A stretch of 64,000 bases of DNA from Nitrospira sp. (GCA_029194535.1 JARFXR010000001.1:806001-870000); one strand, 5' to 3'; numbered from the stretch's first letter, positions 8,457-17,128 are shown. The notes: a model not told the origin generated them from the letters alone. Program-made: numbers and translations.

Positions 8457-11400
8457 ATGACCGGCGTACCAGCACAACAGCAGCTCCTCAGCCGTCTTGC
8501 GACGGAACTCGGTCCGGCCGCGGGCGGACGAGTGGGGCGGCGTCTGGCCGACGAATCGGTCCCGCCGGCCGCCGTGCTGACGCTCTTAGAGGAGTTGGAC
8601 TCCGTGTCTGCGAAGGCGGCTCGGGCGGCGATCGAGGCGCTGCCGGAGCTGGATCGTCGCTCCGCGTTGTCTTCGGTGCTCGCGTGGCTCGATCTGGGTA
8701 TCGCACTGTCCGAGACCTCCGGCGCGACGGCGCTTCGATATTTCAGGGATAGTCCCCTGATCCTGGGCGTCATCGAGCCGCCCGCGTCGCGGGCGGACGT
8801 CCTTGCCATCTGCCTCGAACTGGCCGATCAGGATCCCAACGTCGCCTTCGAGTATCTACGGACGTCTCCCCAGCTCGTGTCCTCTCTGCCCGGCGAGCAC
8901 CTGCGTGGCTGGCTCGATGTCGGAGTCGAGCTGACGGCCGTGGATGTGGTGGTCGGGCTCGAATATATCCGACAGATTCCGGCCCTCGTTCCCGTGCTGC
9001 CGCTGGATGAGGTGCGTCGGTGGCTCTCGTTCGGCATGATGTTGATCACGCCGAACAGCTTGGGGAAGCCGGATTACGTCGCTACGATCGAATTTCTCCG
9101 GACCAGTCCCGCGATTCTGCGGGACGTCGAACCGAGCCCACTTCGATCCAAGGTCGTGGCCTTGGGCGCCCTCCTGGCCGGGCGCGCGCCGCAGGCCGGC
9201 ATCGAGTGGTTGGCGGAATCTCCCCGCCTCTTGCGCTCATTGCCGTCGACCGAGCTGCGGCTAAAGGTCCTCCAGTATGGTCTCCTGGTGGCGGAGCAAG
9301 ATGCCGAATCGGCCCTGGCCTATCTCCGGCGCGCCCCGGACGTCGTCGCCCTGATCGGCGACGGTCCTGAGGCCGGGTCCCGTTTTGAAGAGTGGTTCAA
9401 ATCGGGCATGGAGGTACTGGCGTACAATGCCGAAGGCGCGCGCGCCTACTTCGCGACGGAGACCCACAAGGCCCTCGCGTCGGTCGAACAGGCCTTGAGC
9501 GGAGTGCCGCTCAGACGGGTCGCTCGCCGGCTGAAGTTGTTCGTGCAAGGGCTCTGCGGTACCGACGTCGCGATGGCGGCTCGTTCCGATTCCGACGTCT
9601 CGACCACGGCCCGCGCAACCGTCAGCGCCGACGGTCGGACGATCTTCCTGCCCGCCCTGCTGCGCCGCTATCCGACCGCCGACCGGAACGAGCGGCTGTA
9701 TCTTGTCATGGCCGCCCATGAAGCGGGTCATCTGCAATTCGGAACCTATCGTCTGAAGCTCGAGTCTCTATCCGACCTCTGCGGCACCGTTTCACAGCGA
9801 TATGACCGCGCCATCGATCCGCCGCTCGGGTCGCTGGGGGAGCTGTTTCGTCTTTATCCGCATCCCGGCTTAATGCGAGACCTATGGATGCTGTTGGAAG
9901 ACGCCCGGGTCGAGCGGTTACTGCGTGAAGAGTATCCCGGTTTACGCGAGGACCTGGCCCGGCTGGCCGAAGAGGCCGTGACGCCGCGCGATCCGGCCCA
10001 GGGCTTGACCGCGAAGGAATTGATCGTGGATTGTCTTCTGCGGCTCACGACCGGAGAATCAGCGGACACCGCCGTTCCCCATGGAGTGCGCAATGAAGTG
10101 GCGATCCTCTGGACACTGTGCCGGTCGGTGCTCGAGGGAACATCGACGGCCGAAGACTCGGTCCGTTGCGCGCACGAGGTATACGTCCAGATGGAAGAGC
10201 TGTTGGCGCCGCGGACCGAAATGATCGCCGGCGACCGGCGGGATGAGGAGCAGGAGGTCGGCATGGGACCGGCCTCCGCCGAGCACGGCGGTGACCGCTA
10301 CCGGCCGGTGACGAATTGGGCCTATCGCGGCGAGATGAATCCCGAGTTCGTGACAGGGGACGGCGACGAGACGGCGCAGCCGAACGACGCCGTCGGGCGA
10401 TCGGCGCATCCGGATGAGCAGCCGACGGCCCAACCGTCCGAGGGGGAGCAGTCCCAACAGGGAGACCGAGAATCGGCGGGGGACGTTCTGGGCGGCGGCC
10501 GATCACTCCCGTCAGTGGTAGAAGAGCTGCTGGCGCTCGACGTGGATGCCCAGCCGACGCCCGTCACGCGAACCGATGGGGCACGAGCCGTGTATTACCC
10601 CGAATGGGACAGCGTCATTCAGGATTACAGGGTGAATTGGTGTCGGGTGATCGAGCGGCAGGCCGAGGCCGGGTCGGACGAGTGCGTGTCCTCGGTGCTG
10701 ACGTCGCATCGTAGCGCGATAGTGTCGCTGCGGCGGGCGTTCGAATGCCTGCGCCCTCCGGCATGGCGGCGCGTATCGGGGCAAATTGACGGGGAGGATA
10801 TCGACCTCGATGCGGTCGTGCGGCGGTTCGCCGATCTTCTGGCAGGGGCTGAAGGGGGCGATCGGGTCTACCTCAGACGAGAGAAGCGTGAGCGCGACGT
10901 GGCGGCGGCATTCCTGGTCGATGTGAGCGGGTCCACCGGCAAGCAGGTGAATGGGGCGCGGCGGGTGATCGATGTCGAGAAAGAAAGCCTCGTGTTGCTC
11001 TGTGAAGCCATGGATGCCCTGGGCGATCGCTATGCTCTGTACGCCTATTCCGGGCAAGGCCGCGCGTCGGTCGAGTTCTTGACCGTCAAGGACTTCGACG
11101 AGCGGCTGGGCAGCGTCACCGCTCATCGAGTGGGCGGGCTTCGTCCGCGACAGCAGAACCGGGACGGCGCCGCGATCCGCCATGCATCGGCGAAGCTGCT
11201 GGCTCACGACGCGAAAACACGCCTCTTGCTGCTGCTGAGCGACGGGAGGCCGCTGGACGGGGAATACAAAGACGACTATGCGCTGGAGGACACGAAGGCG
11301 GCGTTGCAGGAAGCGAAGCGGCGCGGCATCATTCCCTTTTGCGTGACCATCGACCGGGAATCGGATACGTATCTCCGACGAATGTACGGGGACGTGGGTT

Positions 11401-11480
11401 ATGCGGTGATCGATCGTGTCGAGGCGCTTCCGGCGAAGCTGCCGCGGATTTATCAGAGGCTGATGGCTTCGAGGGGATAA
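8457..11480 (+). CDS. CbbO/NorD-type VWA-domain activation protein
   Basis: A 1007-residue protein. Residues ~60-340 are a run of helical repeats of about 40-50 residues, with recurring phrases of the type EYLRTSPQL and EFLRTSPAIL. At 421-425 lies HEAGH, an HExxH-type zinc motif, with further acidic residues downstream (LLEDARVERLL). A low-complexity acidic linker precedes the C-terminal VWA domain, whose MIDAS motif is DVSGSTG (Asp822, Ser824, Ser826). The family acts with a CbbQ/NorQ ATPase to activate a metalloenzyme. The likely partner is the ATPase gene at 5701. The protein is longer than the typical ~640-800-residue CbbO/NorD, mostly through the repeat region. Confidence 0.85.
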   Translation: MTGVPAQQQLLSRLATELGPAAGGRVGRRLADESVPPAAVLTLLEELDSVSAKAARAAIEALPELDRRSALSSVLAWLDLGIALSETSGATALRYFRDSPLILGVIEPPASRADVLAICLELADQDPNVAFEYLRTSPQLVSSLPGEHLRGWLDVGVELTAVDVVVGLEYIRQIPALVPVLPLDEVRRWLSFGMMLITPNSLGKPDYVATIEFLRTSPAILRDVEPSPLRSKVVALGALLAGRAPQAGIEWLAESPRLLRSLPSTELRLKVLQYGLLVAEQDAESALAYLRRAPDVVALIGDGPEAGSRFEEWFKSGMEVLAYNAEGARAYFATETHKALASVEQALSGVPLRRVARRLKLFVQGLCGTDVAMAARSDSDVSTTARATVSADGRTIFLPALLRRYPTADRNERLYLVMAAHEAGHLQFGTYRLKLESLSDLCGTVSQRYDRAIDPPLGSLGELFRLYPHPGLMRDLWMLLEDARVERLLREEYPGLREDLARLAEEAVTPRDPAQGLTAKELIVDCLLRLTTGESADTAVPHGVRNEVAILWTLCRSVLEGTSTAEDSVRCAHEVYVQMEELLAPRTEMIAGDRRDEEQEVGMGPASAEHGGDRYRPVTNWAYRGEMNPEFVTGDGDETAQPNDAVGRSAHPDEQPTAQPSEGEQSQQGDRESAGDVLGGGRSLPSVVEELLALDVDAQPTPVTRTDGARAVYYPEWDSVIQDYRVNWCRVIERQAEAGSDECVSSVLTSHRSAIVSLRRAFECLRPPAWRRVSGQIDGEDIDLDAVVRRFADLLAGAEGGDRVYLRREKRERDVAAAFLVDVSGSTGKQVNGARRVIDVEKESLVLLCEAMDALGDRYALYAYSGQGRASVEFLTVKDFDERLGSVTAHRVGGLRPRQQNRDGAAIRHASAKLLAHDAKTRLLLLLSDGRPLDGEYKDDYALEDTKAALQEAKRRGIIPFCVTIDRESDTYLRRMYGDVGYAVIDRVEALPAKLPRIYQRLMASRG

Positions 11481-11528
11481 AGGGGGCGACCGGATAGAGG
11501 GGGAACGAGATCGAGGCGGGAAGGATTG

Positions 11529-11933
11529 ATGACGAACGTCTCAGGGAAACCGACCGTGCCGCCGTGGCTCTATAAACTCTTCACGGGCCACCAGTATCCC
11601 TACGTGCGGCGCTTGGCGAAGTTTGCGCAGCCGATCAAACCGGGCGAAGACCGTCCCGAGCCGACGAAGGACATGATCGAAGCCAAGTTCTGGGAGGTCT
11701 ACCCTCGGTGTTCGATCAAGGTCCTGCAGGAAGTCAAAGTGGGTATGATCGTGGTCTTTCACGATCTCGGTGAATACCCGGCCGGGGGCTATCAGGAACT
11801 GGTCGACAATCCGGAGGATTTTCTGGCCCGGACGTACGGCAAGAAAAAGATCAAGGTCAATTTCTACGACGGGGAAAATTTCGTGTGTACGATCAATTTC
11901 AAGGTGGCCGGATGGACGGAGCACGAACACTGA
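11529..11933 (+). CDS. conserved hypothetical protein
   Basis: A 134-residue soluble protein I do not recognise. It has no signal peptide or membrane segment and contains aromatic-rich stretches (KFWEVYPRCSIK, KKIKVNFYDGENFV). It is charged throughout and ends in TEHEH, a possible metal-binding tail. It follows the VWA gene after 48 nt and could belong to that transcription unit. Base composition and codon use match its neighbours, so it is probably a real gene. ATG 11529 is favoured because AAGGATTG lies just upstream. Confidence 0.6.
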   Translation: MTNVSGKPTVPPWLYKLFTGHQYPYVRRLAKFAQPIKPGEDRPEPTKDMIEAKFWEVYPRCSIKVLQEVKVGMIVVFHDLGEYPAGGYQELVDNPEDFLARTYGKKKIKVNFYDGENFVCTINFKVAGWTEHEH

Positions 11934-12030
11934 TGAGCAGTGCTGAGCGGAACGTGCTCAGTGCTGAGACGCTCTGGGACGGGACGACCCTGCTCTTTGC
12001 TCAACACTCAGGACTCAGCACTCAGGACTG
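11934..12030. repeat. short CTCAG-type intergenic repeats
   Basis: The gap before malate dehydrogenase contains TGAGCAGTGCTGAG, GCTCAGTGCTGAG and CTCAGGACTCAGCACTCAGG, a cluster of short direct and inverted copies of an ACTCAGCACTCAG-like unit. They can form a hairpin (TGAGCAGTGCTGAGC with GCTCAGTGCTGAG). Such motifs occur in intergenic DNA of many high-GC bacteria. A role as terminator or spacer repeat is unproven. Confidence 0.55.
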
Positions 12031-12042
12031 ACCGGAGGAAGT

Positions 12043-12981
12043 ATGAAGCGACACAAGATCACCGTAGTCGGCGCGGGAAACGTCGGCGGCACCACGGCGC
12101 AACGATTGGCGGAAAAGGACGCCTATGACGTCGTGCTCGTGGATATCATCGAGGGCGTCCCCCAGGGGAAGGCGCTCGACATCTCGCAGGCCGGCCCGGT
12201 CTGCGGCTACAGCACGCAGGTGGTCGGAAGCAACGGCTATGAGGCGACGGCCGGTTCGTCGGTCGCAGTCATCACGTCCGGCATACCGCGCAAGCCCGGT
12301 ATGAGTCGTGACGAACTCCTGACCACCAATGCCCGGATCGTGAAGTCGGTGGTGAGCGAGCTGGTTTCGCGTTCTCCGGGCATCATTCTGATTCTGGTCA
12401 CCAATCCGTTGGACGCCATGGTGCACGTGGCGCTCCGGGTGAGCGGTTTGCCGAAAGCCCGGATCATCGGCATGGCCGGCGTGCTCGATTCCGCGCGGAT
12501 GCGCACTTTCATCGCCGCCGAGCTGAACGTGCCGGGCCCCGAGGTGGAAGCGATGGTGTTGGGCGGACACGGCGACACCATGGTGCCGCTGCCACGGTAT
12601 ACGACGGTCAAAGGCCGTCCGGTGTCGGAGCTATTGGCGAAGGAGCGGTTGGATGCCATCGTGAAGCGCACCAGAGACGGCGGGGCGGAAATCGTCGGAC
12701 TGCTGAAAACCGGCAGCGCGTTCTACGCGCCGTCCGCCGCCGCTGTGGACATGGTGGAGGCCATCCACCGAGATCAAAAGCGGGTGTTGCCTTGCGCGGT
12801 GCTGTGCGACGGCGAGTACGGACTCAACAACGTCGTCGTCGGCGTGCCGGTGAAGATCGGCAGGGGCGGGGCCGAGCAGGTGGTCGAGTACGAGTTGACC
12901 GCCGAGGAACGCCGCGCGCTCTCCGCCTCGGCGGAGGCGGTGCGGGAGCTGTGTCAGACGGTCGATCGCCTGATGGCCTGA
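12043..12981 (+). CDS. mdh: malate dehydrogenase
   Basis: A 312-residue NAD-dependent dehydrogenase of the LDH-like MDH family, the usual length. The Rossmann motif GAGNVGG is at the N-terminus. The substrate loop [13 protein letters not shown] carries the arginines that favour malate/oxaloacetate over pyruvate/lactate. The motifs TNPLD, DSARMR and the catalytic [10 protein letters not shown] are all present. It interconverts malate and oxaloacetate in the citric acid cycle; in a Nitrospira-like host this would be the reductive cycle. GGAGGAAGT upstream of ATG 12043 is a good ribosome binding site. Confidence 0.95.
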   Translation: MKRHKITVVGAGNVGGTTAQRLAEKDAYDVVLVDIIEGVPQGKALDISQAGPVCGYSTQVVGSNGYEATAGSSVAVITSGIPRKPGMSRDELLTTNARIVKSVVSELVSRSPGIILILVTNPLDAMVHVALRVSGLPKARIIGMAGVLDSARMRTFIAAELNVPGPEVEAMVLGGHGDTMVPLPRYTTVKGRPVSELLAKERLDAIVKRTRDGGAEIVGLLKTGSAFYAPSAAAVDMVEAIHRDQKRVLPCAVLCDGEYGLNNVVVGVPVKIGRGGAEQVVEYELTAEERRALSASAEAVRELCQTVDRLMA

Positions 12982-13046
12982 GAAACGCGACTCGTCGACC
13001 GTGAGCCGGACAGCCACCGATCGGAAGGGTGGCAATCCCGCCTCGC

Positions 13047-13076
13047 TTGACAAGCGAAGAGAGGCTACAGTAGAGA
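13047..13076 (+). promoter_or_regulatory. possible promoter for the PuuD-like gene
   Basis: TTGACA (13047-13052), an 18-nt spacer and TAGAGA (13071-13076) sit 36 nt upstream of ATG 13112. The -35 is perfect but the -10 is weak, so this is tentative. Confidence 0.3.
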
Positions 13077-13111
13077 ACACGTTCCAGCACCGCACTGAAT
13101 GAGGAGACCCT

Positions 13112-13699
13112 ATGAAATTTCTTGAAGATCCGATGCAAACGATGGGAGCCGGTTTTGCGCTCGCCGTCGTGTTGATTATTGTCTTTCTCGGCCTCTCGGG
13201 CGTGGGCGCCGGCGACGCGGATTGGACCGGAATTCTGTTGCGCTGGATCCACTTCCTGGCGGGGATCACCTGGATCGGGTTGCTGTATTTCTTCAACTTG
13301 ATCAATGCCGCGTTCCTGAAAAGCCTGGATGGTCCGACGAAGAACGCCGTGATCCCGAAACTGATGCCGTCGGCCTTGAACTGGTTTCGTCACGGCGCGA
13401 CGGTGACGGTGCTCGCCGGCATCCTGCTGTACGGGAAGCTGTACATGAACGGCGGGACCGGCGCCTACGCCCTCGCTATCGGCGGCCTGTTGGGGATCAT
13501 CATGATGGCGAACGTGCATGCCGTCATCTGGCCGAACCAAAAGAAAATCATCGCGGCGGTGACGGCGGCGGCACAGGGTACGCCGGCTCCGGCCGAAATG
13601 GCCCAGTGGGGTCGTACGGCGTTGCTGGCCTCCCGCGTCAATTTCCTCCTGTCCATTCCCATGCTGTTCTTCATGGGCGCAGGCAGCCACTTCAAGTAG
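13112..13699 (+). CDS. PuuD-like integral membrane protein
   Basis: A 195-residue protein with about five hydrophobic segments, including FALAVVLIIVFLGL, an IHFLAGITWIGLLYFFNLIN helix, and a late NFLLSIPMLFFMGAG. It resembles the membrane domain of PuuD-type urate hydroxylases, with conserved His in RWIHFLAG and NVHAVIWPNQ that could bind heme. The full PuuD protein has a C-terminal cytochrome c domain that is absent here, so urate oxidation is not implied. It stands alone between mdh and nuoF, and an 11-bp hairpin follows its stop. ATG 13112 has GAGGAGACCCT upstream. Confidence 0.72.
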   Translation: MKFLEDPMQTMGAGFALAVVLIIVFLGLSGVGAGDADWTGILLRWIHFLAGITWIGLLYFFNLINAAFLKSLDGPTKNAVIPKLMPSALNWFRHGATVTVLAGILLYGKLYMNGGTGAYALAIGGLLGIIMMANVHAVIWPNQKKIIAAVTAAAQGTPAPAEMAQWGRTALLASRVNFLLSIPMLFFMGAGSHFK

Positions 13700-13707
13700 T
13701 CGATAAT

Positions 13708-13742
13708 ACGAGGCCGGCCCAGTTCGCGGGACCGGCCTCGTA
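13708..13742 (+). terminator. strong hairpin after the PuuD-like gene
   Basis: TACGAGGCCGG (13708-13718) and CCGGCCTCGTA (13732-13742) form a perfect 11-bp stem with a 13-nt loop. It begins 8 nt after the stop codon. No T-run follows, so it may be a Rho-independent terminator of weak type or an mRNA-stabilising hairpin. Confidence 0.5.
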
Positions 13743-13834
13743 CATCTACCGGCTTCCCAGACCAATATACCCAGTCCACCCTAGGGCTGTGGTCCTAACC
13801 TGTTGAGATTCAGGCCTATTCTCTTCGCCTTGCC

Positions 13835-13863
13835 TTGACGGGCCGGCCCGTCCCCCGTATAGT
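13835..13863 (+). promoter_or_regulatory. promoter giving a nearly leaderless nuoF transcript
   Basis: TTGACG (13835-13840), a 17-nt spacer and TATAGT (13858-13863) match a housekeeping promoter closely. ATG 13873 begins 9 nt after the -10 box, so transcription should start at or within a few bases of the start codon. Confidence 0.65.
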
Positions 13864-13872
13864 ACCCGCACT

Positions 13873-15174
13873 ATGGTGACGTTGACGGAGCCTCGTGTCC
13901 TTCAAAAGCTCGACGGTCCGCCCTGGGACATCGACGCCTATCTCAAGGTCGGAGGATATGAGGCCTGGAAGAAATGTGTCCGAGAACTCTCTCCGGAGCA
14001 GGTAGTCCAGGAGCTCAAAGCCTCCGGTCTCCGGGGCCGCGGCGGGGCCGGATTTCCCACCGGCGTCAAATGGGACAAGGTCTTAAATCACCGGGTGAAA
14101 GAGCATTATTTCGTCTGCAATGCCGGGGAGCATGAGCCCGGGACATTCAAAGACCGCCATCTACTGAAGACCGCTCCTCACCAGCTGATCGAGGGCTGTC
14201 TCATCGCTGCCCGCACCGCCCAGGCCAAGGCCTCCTTCATCTATGTGAATCACGAGTACGAGGAGGAGCGCGAGAATCTGAAGCGCGCATTGGCCCAGGC
14301 CAAGGAACGAGGCTTCGTCGGCAAGAACATTCTCGGCAGCGGCATCGACATCGATCTCCAAGTGTTCGAAGGGCACGGCAGCTACGTGGCCGGCGAAGAG
14401 ACGGCGATGCTGGAATCCATGCAAGGGCGGCCCGCGATGCCGCGCCAAAAGCCGCCGTTCTATCCGACCGACTTCGGCCTCTACGGCAAGCCGACGCTCG
14501 TCAATAACGTCGAGACGCTGTGCAACATCCCGCGCATTCTGTCCAAGGGTGCCCAGTGGTTTGCGCAGGTAGGCACCGACAAATGCCCGGGGACGATGAT
14601 GTTCTCGCTGAGCGGGGCGGTCAACCGTCCCGGCGTCTATGAAATGCCGATGGGGATCACGATTCGGGATTTGATCGAAACCTGCGGCGGCGGCGTGCCG
14701 GGCGGACGAAAGATCAAAGCGGTGTTTCCGGGCGGTCCCGCATTCTCAATGGTCACCGCCGACCAATTGGATCTGGCGATGGATTTCGATTCGCTGAAGA
14801 AGGCGGGCACCGGACTCGGATCGGCCGGCGTGATCGTGGTCGACGACGCGACCTGCATGGTCCGTCAGACCCTGAAGTTCTCGAATTTTTTCAAAGGCGA
14901 GAGTTGCGGCCAGTGCCCGCCTTGCCGGATGGGCACCATCAACCTCGCGAACCTGATGACCAAGATCGAAGCCGGCGAGGGGACTCAGCAGGATCTGGAC
15001 AGCTTGCTCCAGCTCTGTGGTTTTGTGAAGGGGACGGGGTATTGCACGCTCGTGACCGGTGCCTCTGTGTTGGTGCAGAGCAGCCTGAAGCTGTTCCGGC
15101 ATGAGTTCGAAGAGCACATTCGCTTGCGGCGATGTCCGTTCCCGGCCGCGCCGGTCGACACGACGGTCCATTGA
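13873..15174 (+). CDS. nuoF: NADH dehydrogenase subunit F-like flavoprotein
   Basis: A 433-residue NuoF/Nqo1-family protein. It has the NADH/FMN-binding glycine-rich loop GLRGRGGAGFPTG, the segment SYVAGEETAMLESMQG, and the N3 4Fe-4S ligands CGQCPPCRMGT plus a last Cys in GYCTLV. It would oxidise NADH, or reduce NAD+, through FMN and Fe-S centres. The usual NAxE.EPGT.KDR motif reads CNAGEHEPGTFKDR, with Gly where Asp is common. No other nuo genes are adjacent. The next gene is a 2Fe-2S ferredoxin 10 nt downstream, suggesting a stand-alone diaphorase exchanging electrons between NAD(H) and ferredoxin. Confidence 0.9.
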   Translation: MVTLTEPRVLQKLDGPPWDIDAYLKVGGYEAWKKCVRELSPEQVVQELKASGLRGRGGAGFPTGVKWDKVLNHRVKEHYFVCNAGEHEPGTFKDRHLLKTAPHQLIEGCLIAARTAQAKASFIYVNHEYEEERENLKRALAQAKERGFVGKNILGSGIDIDLQVFEGHGSYVAGEETAMLESMQGRPAMPRQKPPFYPTDFGLYGKPTLVNNVETLCNIPRILSKGAQWFAQVGTDKCPGTMMFSLSGAVNRPGVYEMPMGITIRDLIETCGGGVPGGRKIKAVFPGGPAFSMVTADQLDLAMDFDSLKKAGTGLGSAGVIVVDDATCMVRQTLKFSNFFKGESCGQCPPCRMGTINLANLMTKIEAGEGTQQDLDSLLQLCGFVKGTGYCTLVTGASVLVQSSLKLFRHEFEEHIRLRRCPFPAAPVDTTVH

Positions 15175-15184
15175 CGAGGGGTGG

Positions 15185-15532
15185 ATGCCTCACGTGACGT
15201 TTCTTCATCCGAAGGGCACGAGCGGCACGGTGGTGCGGAATACCACCCTGCTCGACGCCGCGAAGGAGTTGGGGTTTCCGTTGAACCACGACTGCGGCGG
15301 CAACGCCTCCTGCACGACCTGCCGTGTCGAGGTTCAGAGCGGGGGAGAGCATCTGTCGGAGATCGATTTCGAAGAACAGGATCTGTTGGACCGCGAAGCG
15401 CTCAGCGAGCCTTGGCATCGGCTCGGGTGTCAGGCTAAGATCCTGGGCGACGTTGTGGTGAAAGTACCGGAAACCAAGTGGACGGCGCCGACCACTGGAC
15501 AATCCGAGGCGCGGGGTGTTGATATTCGGTAG
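15185..15532 (+). CDS. 2Fe-2S ferredoxin
   Basis: A 115-residue ferredoxin of the ISC/adrenodoxin type. The ligand pattern C-x5-C-x2-C...C is visible in HDCGGNASCTTCRVEV and WHRLGCQAKI. The family carries single electrons at low potential. It follows nuoF by 10 nt and is probably its electron partner. ATG 15185 (MPHVTFLHPKG) is chosen because GAGGGGTGG precedes it and the family begins at this point; an upstream ATG in the frame lies inside nuoF. The last ~20 residues are a short non-conserved tail. Confidence 0.88.
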   Translation: MPHVTFLHPKGTSGTVVRNTTLLDAAKELGFPLNHDCGGNASCTTCRVEVQSGGEHLSEIDFEEQDLLDREALSEPWHRLGCQAKILGDVVVKVPETKWTAPTTGQSEARGVDIR

Positions 15533-15546
15533 AGAGGTGTTACACT
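15519..15546 (+). promoter_or_regulatory. promoter of erpA
   Basis: TTGATA (15519-15524), a 16-nt spacer and TACACT (15541-15546) precede ATG 15601 with a leader of about 48 nt. The -35 overlaps the end of the ferredoxin gene. Confidence 0.5.
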
Positions 15547-15600
15547 AAAGCGAATCCAGGCAGGCCCGGAAGGTCTGGCTGACGAGTAAGGAGGCCCACG

Positions 15601-15921
15601 ATGGTGACGATCACAGCGGTGGCGGAACAGAAGATTCAAGAATTGATGAAGGAAGAAAAGGACGTGGTCGGACTGCGGATCTACGTCCGCGGCGGCGGCT
15701 GTCACGGCTATCAGTACGGCATGGCGTTCGAGTCCAAGATGGCCGAGGATGATACCGTGATTGAAAAGGGCGACGTCAAGGTCATTATGGATTCCCAGAG
15801 CGCACCGCTCCTCCAGGGCGCGGAAGTGGATTACGTCGACAGCGTACAGGGTTCCGGATTCTCCATCAAGAATCCGCAAGCCAAGACGACCTGCGGGTGC
15901 GGCAGCTCATTCAGCGCCTAA
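15601..15921 (+). CDS. erpA: A-type iron-sulfur insertion protein (ErpA/IscA family)
   Basis: A 106-residue HesB/IscA-family carrier that delivers Fe-S clusters to apo-proteins. The three conserved cysteines are present: one in GGGCHGYQYG and two in the C-terminal TTCGCGSSF. AAGGAGG lies 8 nt upstream of ATG 15601. It follows the ferredoxin gene but has its own likely promoter and a strong terminator downstream, so it is probably monocistronic. The Fe-S proteins NuoF and ferredoxin encoded just upstream are possible clients. Confidence 0.92.
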   Translation: MVTITAVAEQKIQELMKEEKDVVGLRIYVRGGGCHGYQYGMAFESKMAEDDTVIEKGDVKVIMDSQSAPLLQGAEVDYVDSVQGSGFSIKNPQAKTTCGCGSSFSA

Positions 15922-15970
15922 CGGCTTACGGGCTTGCCGTACGAGCGCCGACGATAGGGAGTGACGAAGG

Positions 15971-16017
15971 AAGCCAGGGTCGCTCGGTCGAACGGGCGGT
16001 CCTGGCTTTTCGTTTTT
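15971..16017 (+). terminator. Rho-independent terminator after erpA
   Basis: AAGCCAGG (15971-15978) pairs with CCTGGCTT (16001-16008), the loop contains a second short stem, and the hairpin is followed by TTCGTTTTT. This is a good intrinsic terminator between erpA and the PTPS gene. Confidence 0.7.
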
Positions 16018-16045
16018 CGCGAGGACCCCGGATCCACCGACAAGC

Positions 16046-16459
16046 ATGCCGCAACTCAGCATGACCAGACGGTATCGGTTCTGCGCCGCGCACCGGCTGC
16101 ATACGGACCATTTGACGCCCGAAGAAAACCGGACGGCGTTCGGCAAGTGCAACAATCCGAACGGCCATGGCCATAATTACGTCGTGCTGGTCACGGTCCG
16201 AAGCGGCCCCGGCGGCGACGCCGTTCCGCTTGAGCGCTTGGATCGGATCGTCGAGGAGACGATCGTCGAACGGTTCGATCATCAGGATCTGAATCGAGAT
16301 TCGGAATTTTCCGCGCTCACCACAACCGGCGAGAATCTGGTCAAGCTCATCTGGAGCCTGCTGGCGCCCAAGCTGCCGGTCGGACGGCTGGAAAAAGTGG
16401 GCGTCATTGAAACGCGGGACAACTATTTCGAGTACGCGGCCCCGGCGGTACCTCGCTGA
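16046..16459 (+). CDS. queD: 6-pyruvoyl-tetrahydropterin / 6-carboxytetrahydropterin synthase
   Basis: A 137-residue PTPS/QueD-family enzyme. Zinc-binding histidines are visible in CAAHRL and NGHGHNY, with the catalytic Cys in FGKCNNPNGHGHNY and the late Glu in VIETRDNYFEY. The family acts on dihydroneopterin triphosphate, the product of FolE, toward queuosine or tetrahydropterin. The folE gene follows 27 nt downstream, so the two likely work in sequence. ATG 16046 and ATG 16061 are both possible starts; the family core starts at the second. Which product is made (queD versus ptpS) cannot be settled here. Confidence 0.88.
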   Translation: MPQLSMTRRYRFCAAHRLHTDHLTPEENRTAFGKCNNPNGHGHNYVVLVTVRSGPGGDAVPLERLDRIVEETIVERFDHQDLNRDSEFSALTTTGENLVKLIWSLLAPKLPVGRLEKVGVIETRDNYFEYAAPAVPR

Positions 16460-16486
16460 ACGCATCCGCGAAGGATAGGACTCTCC

Positions 16487-17128
16487 ATGGCTATATCACG
16501 TCGTCGTGTCTTGCAGCGCACCGAAGACCTCCCGTCCATCAAGCGGCCGGCGAGTGAGGAGCGGATCCAATCCTTAGTCGCGCAACTGCTCGACGCGTTG
16601 GGAGAGACATCGAGCCGCAACGGTCTGCTCAAGACGCCCGAACGCGTCGCCAAGGCGCTGCAGTTCATGACCAAGGGGTATCATCACAACATCGATCAGC
16701 TCCTCAACGGCGCAATGTTTCCGATCGAATACGATGAAATGGTCATCGTCAAGGACATCGATTTCTTCAGCCTGTGCGAGCACCACATGCTTCCGTTCTT
16801 CGGGAAGTGTCATGTGGGCTATCTGCCGAACAAGAAAGTCGTGGGCCTCAGCAAGATCCCTCGCGTCGTGGACGTGTTCAGCCGCCGTTTACAAGTACAG
16901 GAACGACTGACGACGCAAATCGCTGAAACGTTGAAGCAGCAGCTGAACGCGCACGGTGTCGGTGTCGTCATGGAAGCTCAGCATCTCTGCATGATGATGC
17001 GCGGAGTCGAGAAACAGAACACCATCGCCGTCACCAGCTCGATGCTCGGCGCGTTCAGGACCCAACAGCAGACCCGCGCGGAATTTCTCAAGTTGATCAG
17101 CCGGAACGGGGTGGGAGATTTGGGCTAG
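16487..17128 (+). CDS. folE: GTP cyclohydrolase I
   Basis: A 213-residue type I GTP cyclohydrolase that converts GTP to dihydroneopterin triphosphate for folate, queuosine and pterin synthesis. Zinc ligands are seen in [13 protein letters not shown] and in the late [11 protein letters not shown]. The phrases [17 protein letters not shown] and [20 protein letters not shown] are classic for the family. It follows the PTPS gene directly in the same direction. Its last 4 nt overlap the end of the convergent hydrolase gene. Confidence 0.95.
   Translation: MAISRRRVLQRTEDLPSIKRPASEERIQSLVAQLLDALGETSSRNGLLKTPERVAKALQFMTKGYHHNIDQLLNGAMFPIEYDEMVIVKDIDFFSLCEHHMLPFFGKCHVGYLPNKKVVGLSKIPRVVDVFSRRLQVQERLTTQIAETLKQQLNAHGVGVVMEAQHLCMMMRGVEKQNTIAVTSSMLGAFRTQQQTRAEFLKLISRNGVGDLG

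Noticed and set aside
13112-13699. Naming the membrane protein urate hydroxylase
   Set aside because: Only the membrane part resembles PuuD. The cytochrome domain and any purine-catabolism neighbours are missing.
12824-13765. 313-codon minus-strand ORF over mdh and the PuuD-like gene
   Set aside because: Antisense to two well-supported genes and the hairpin between them.
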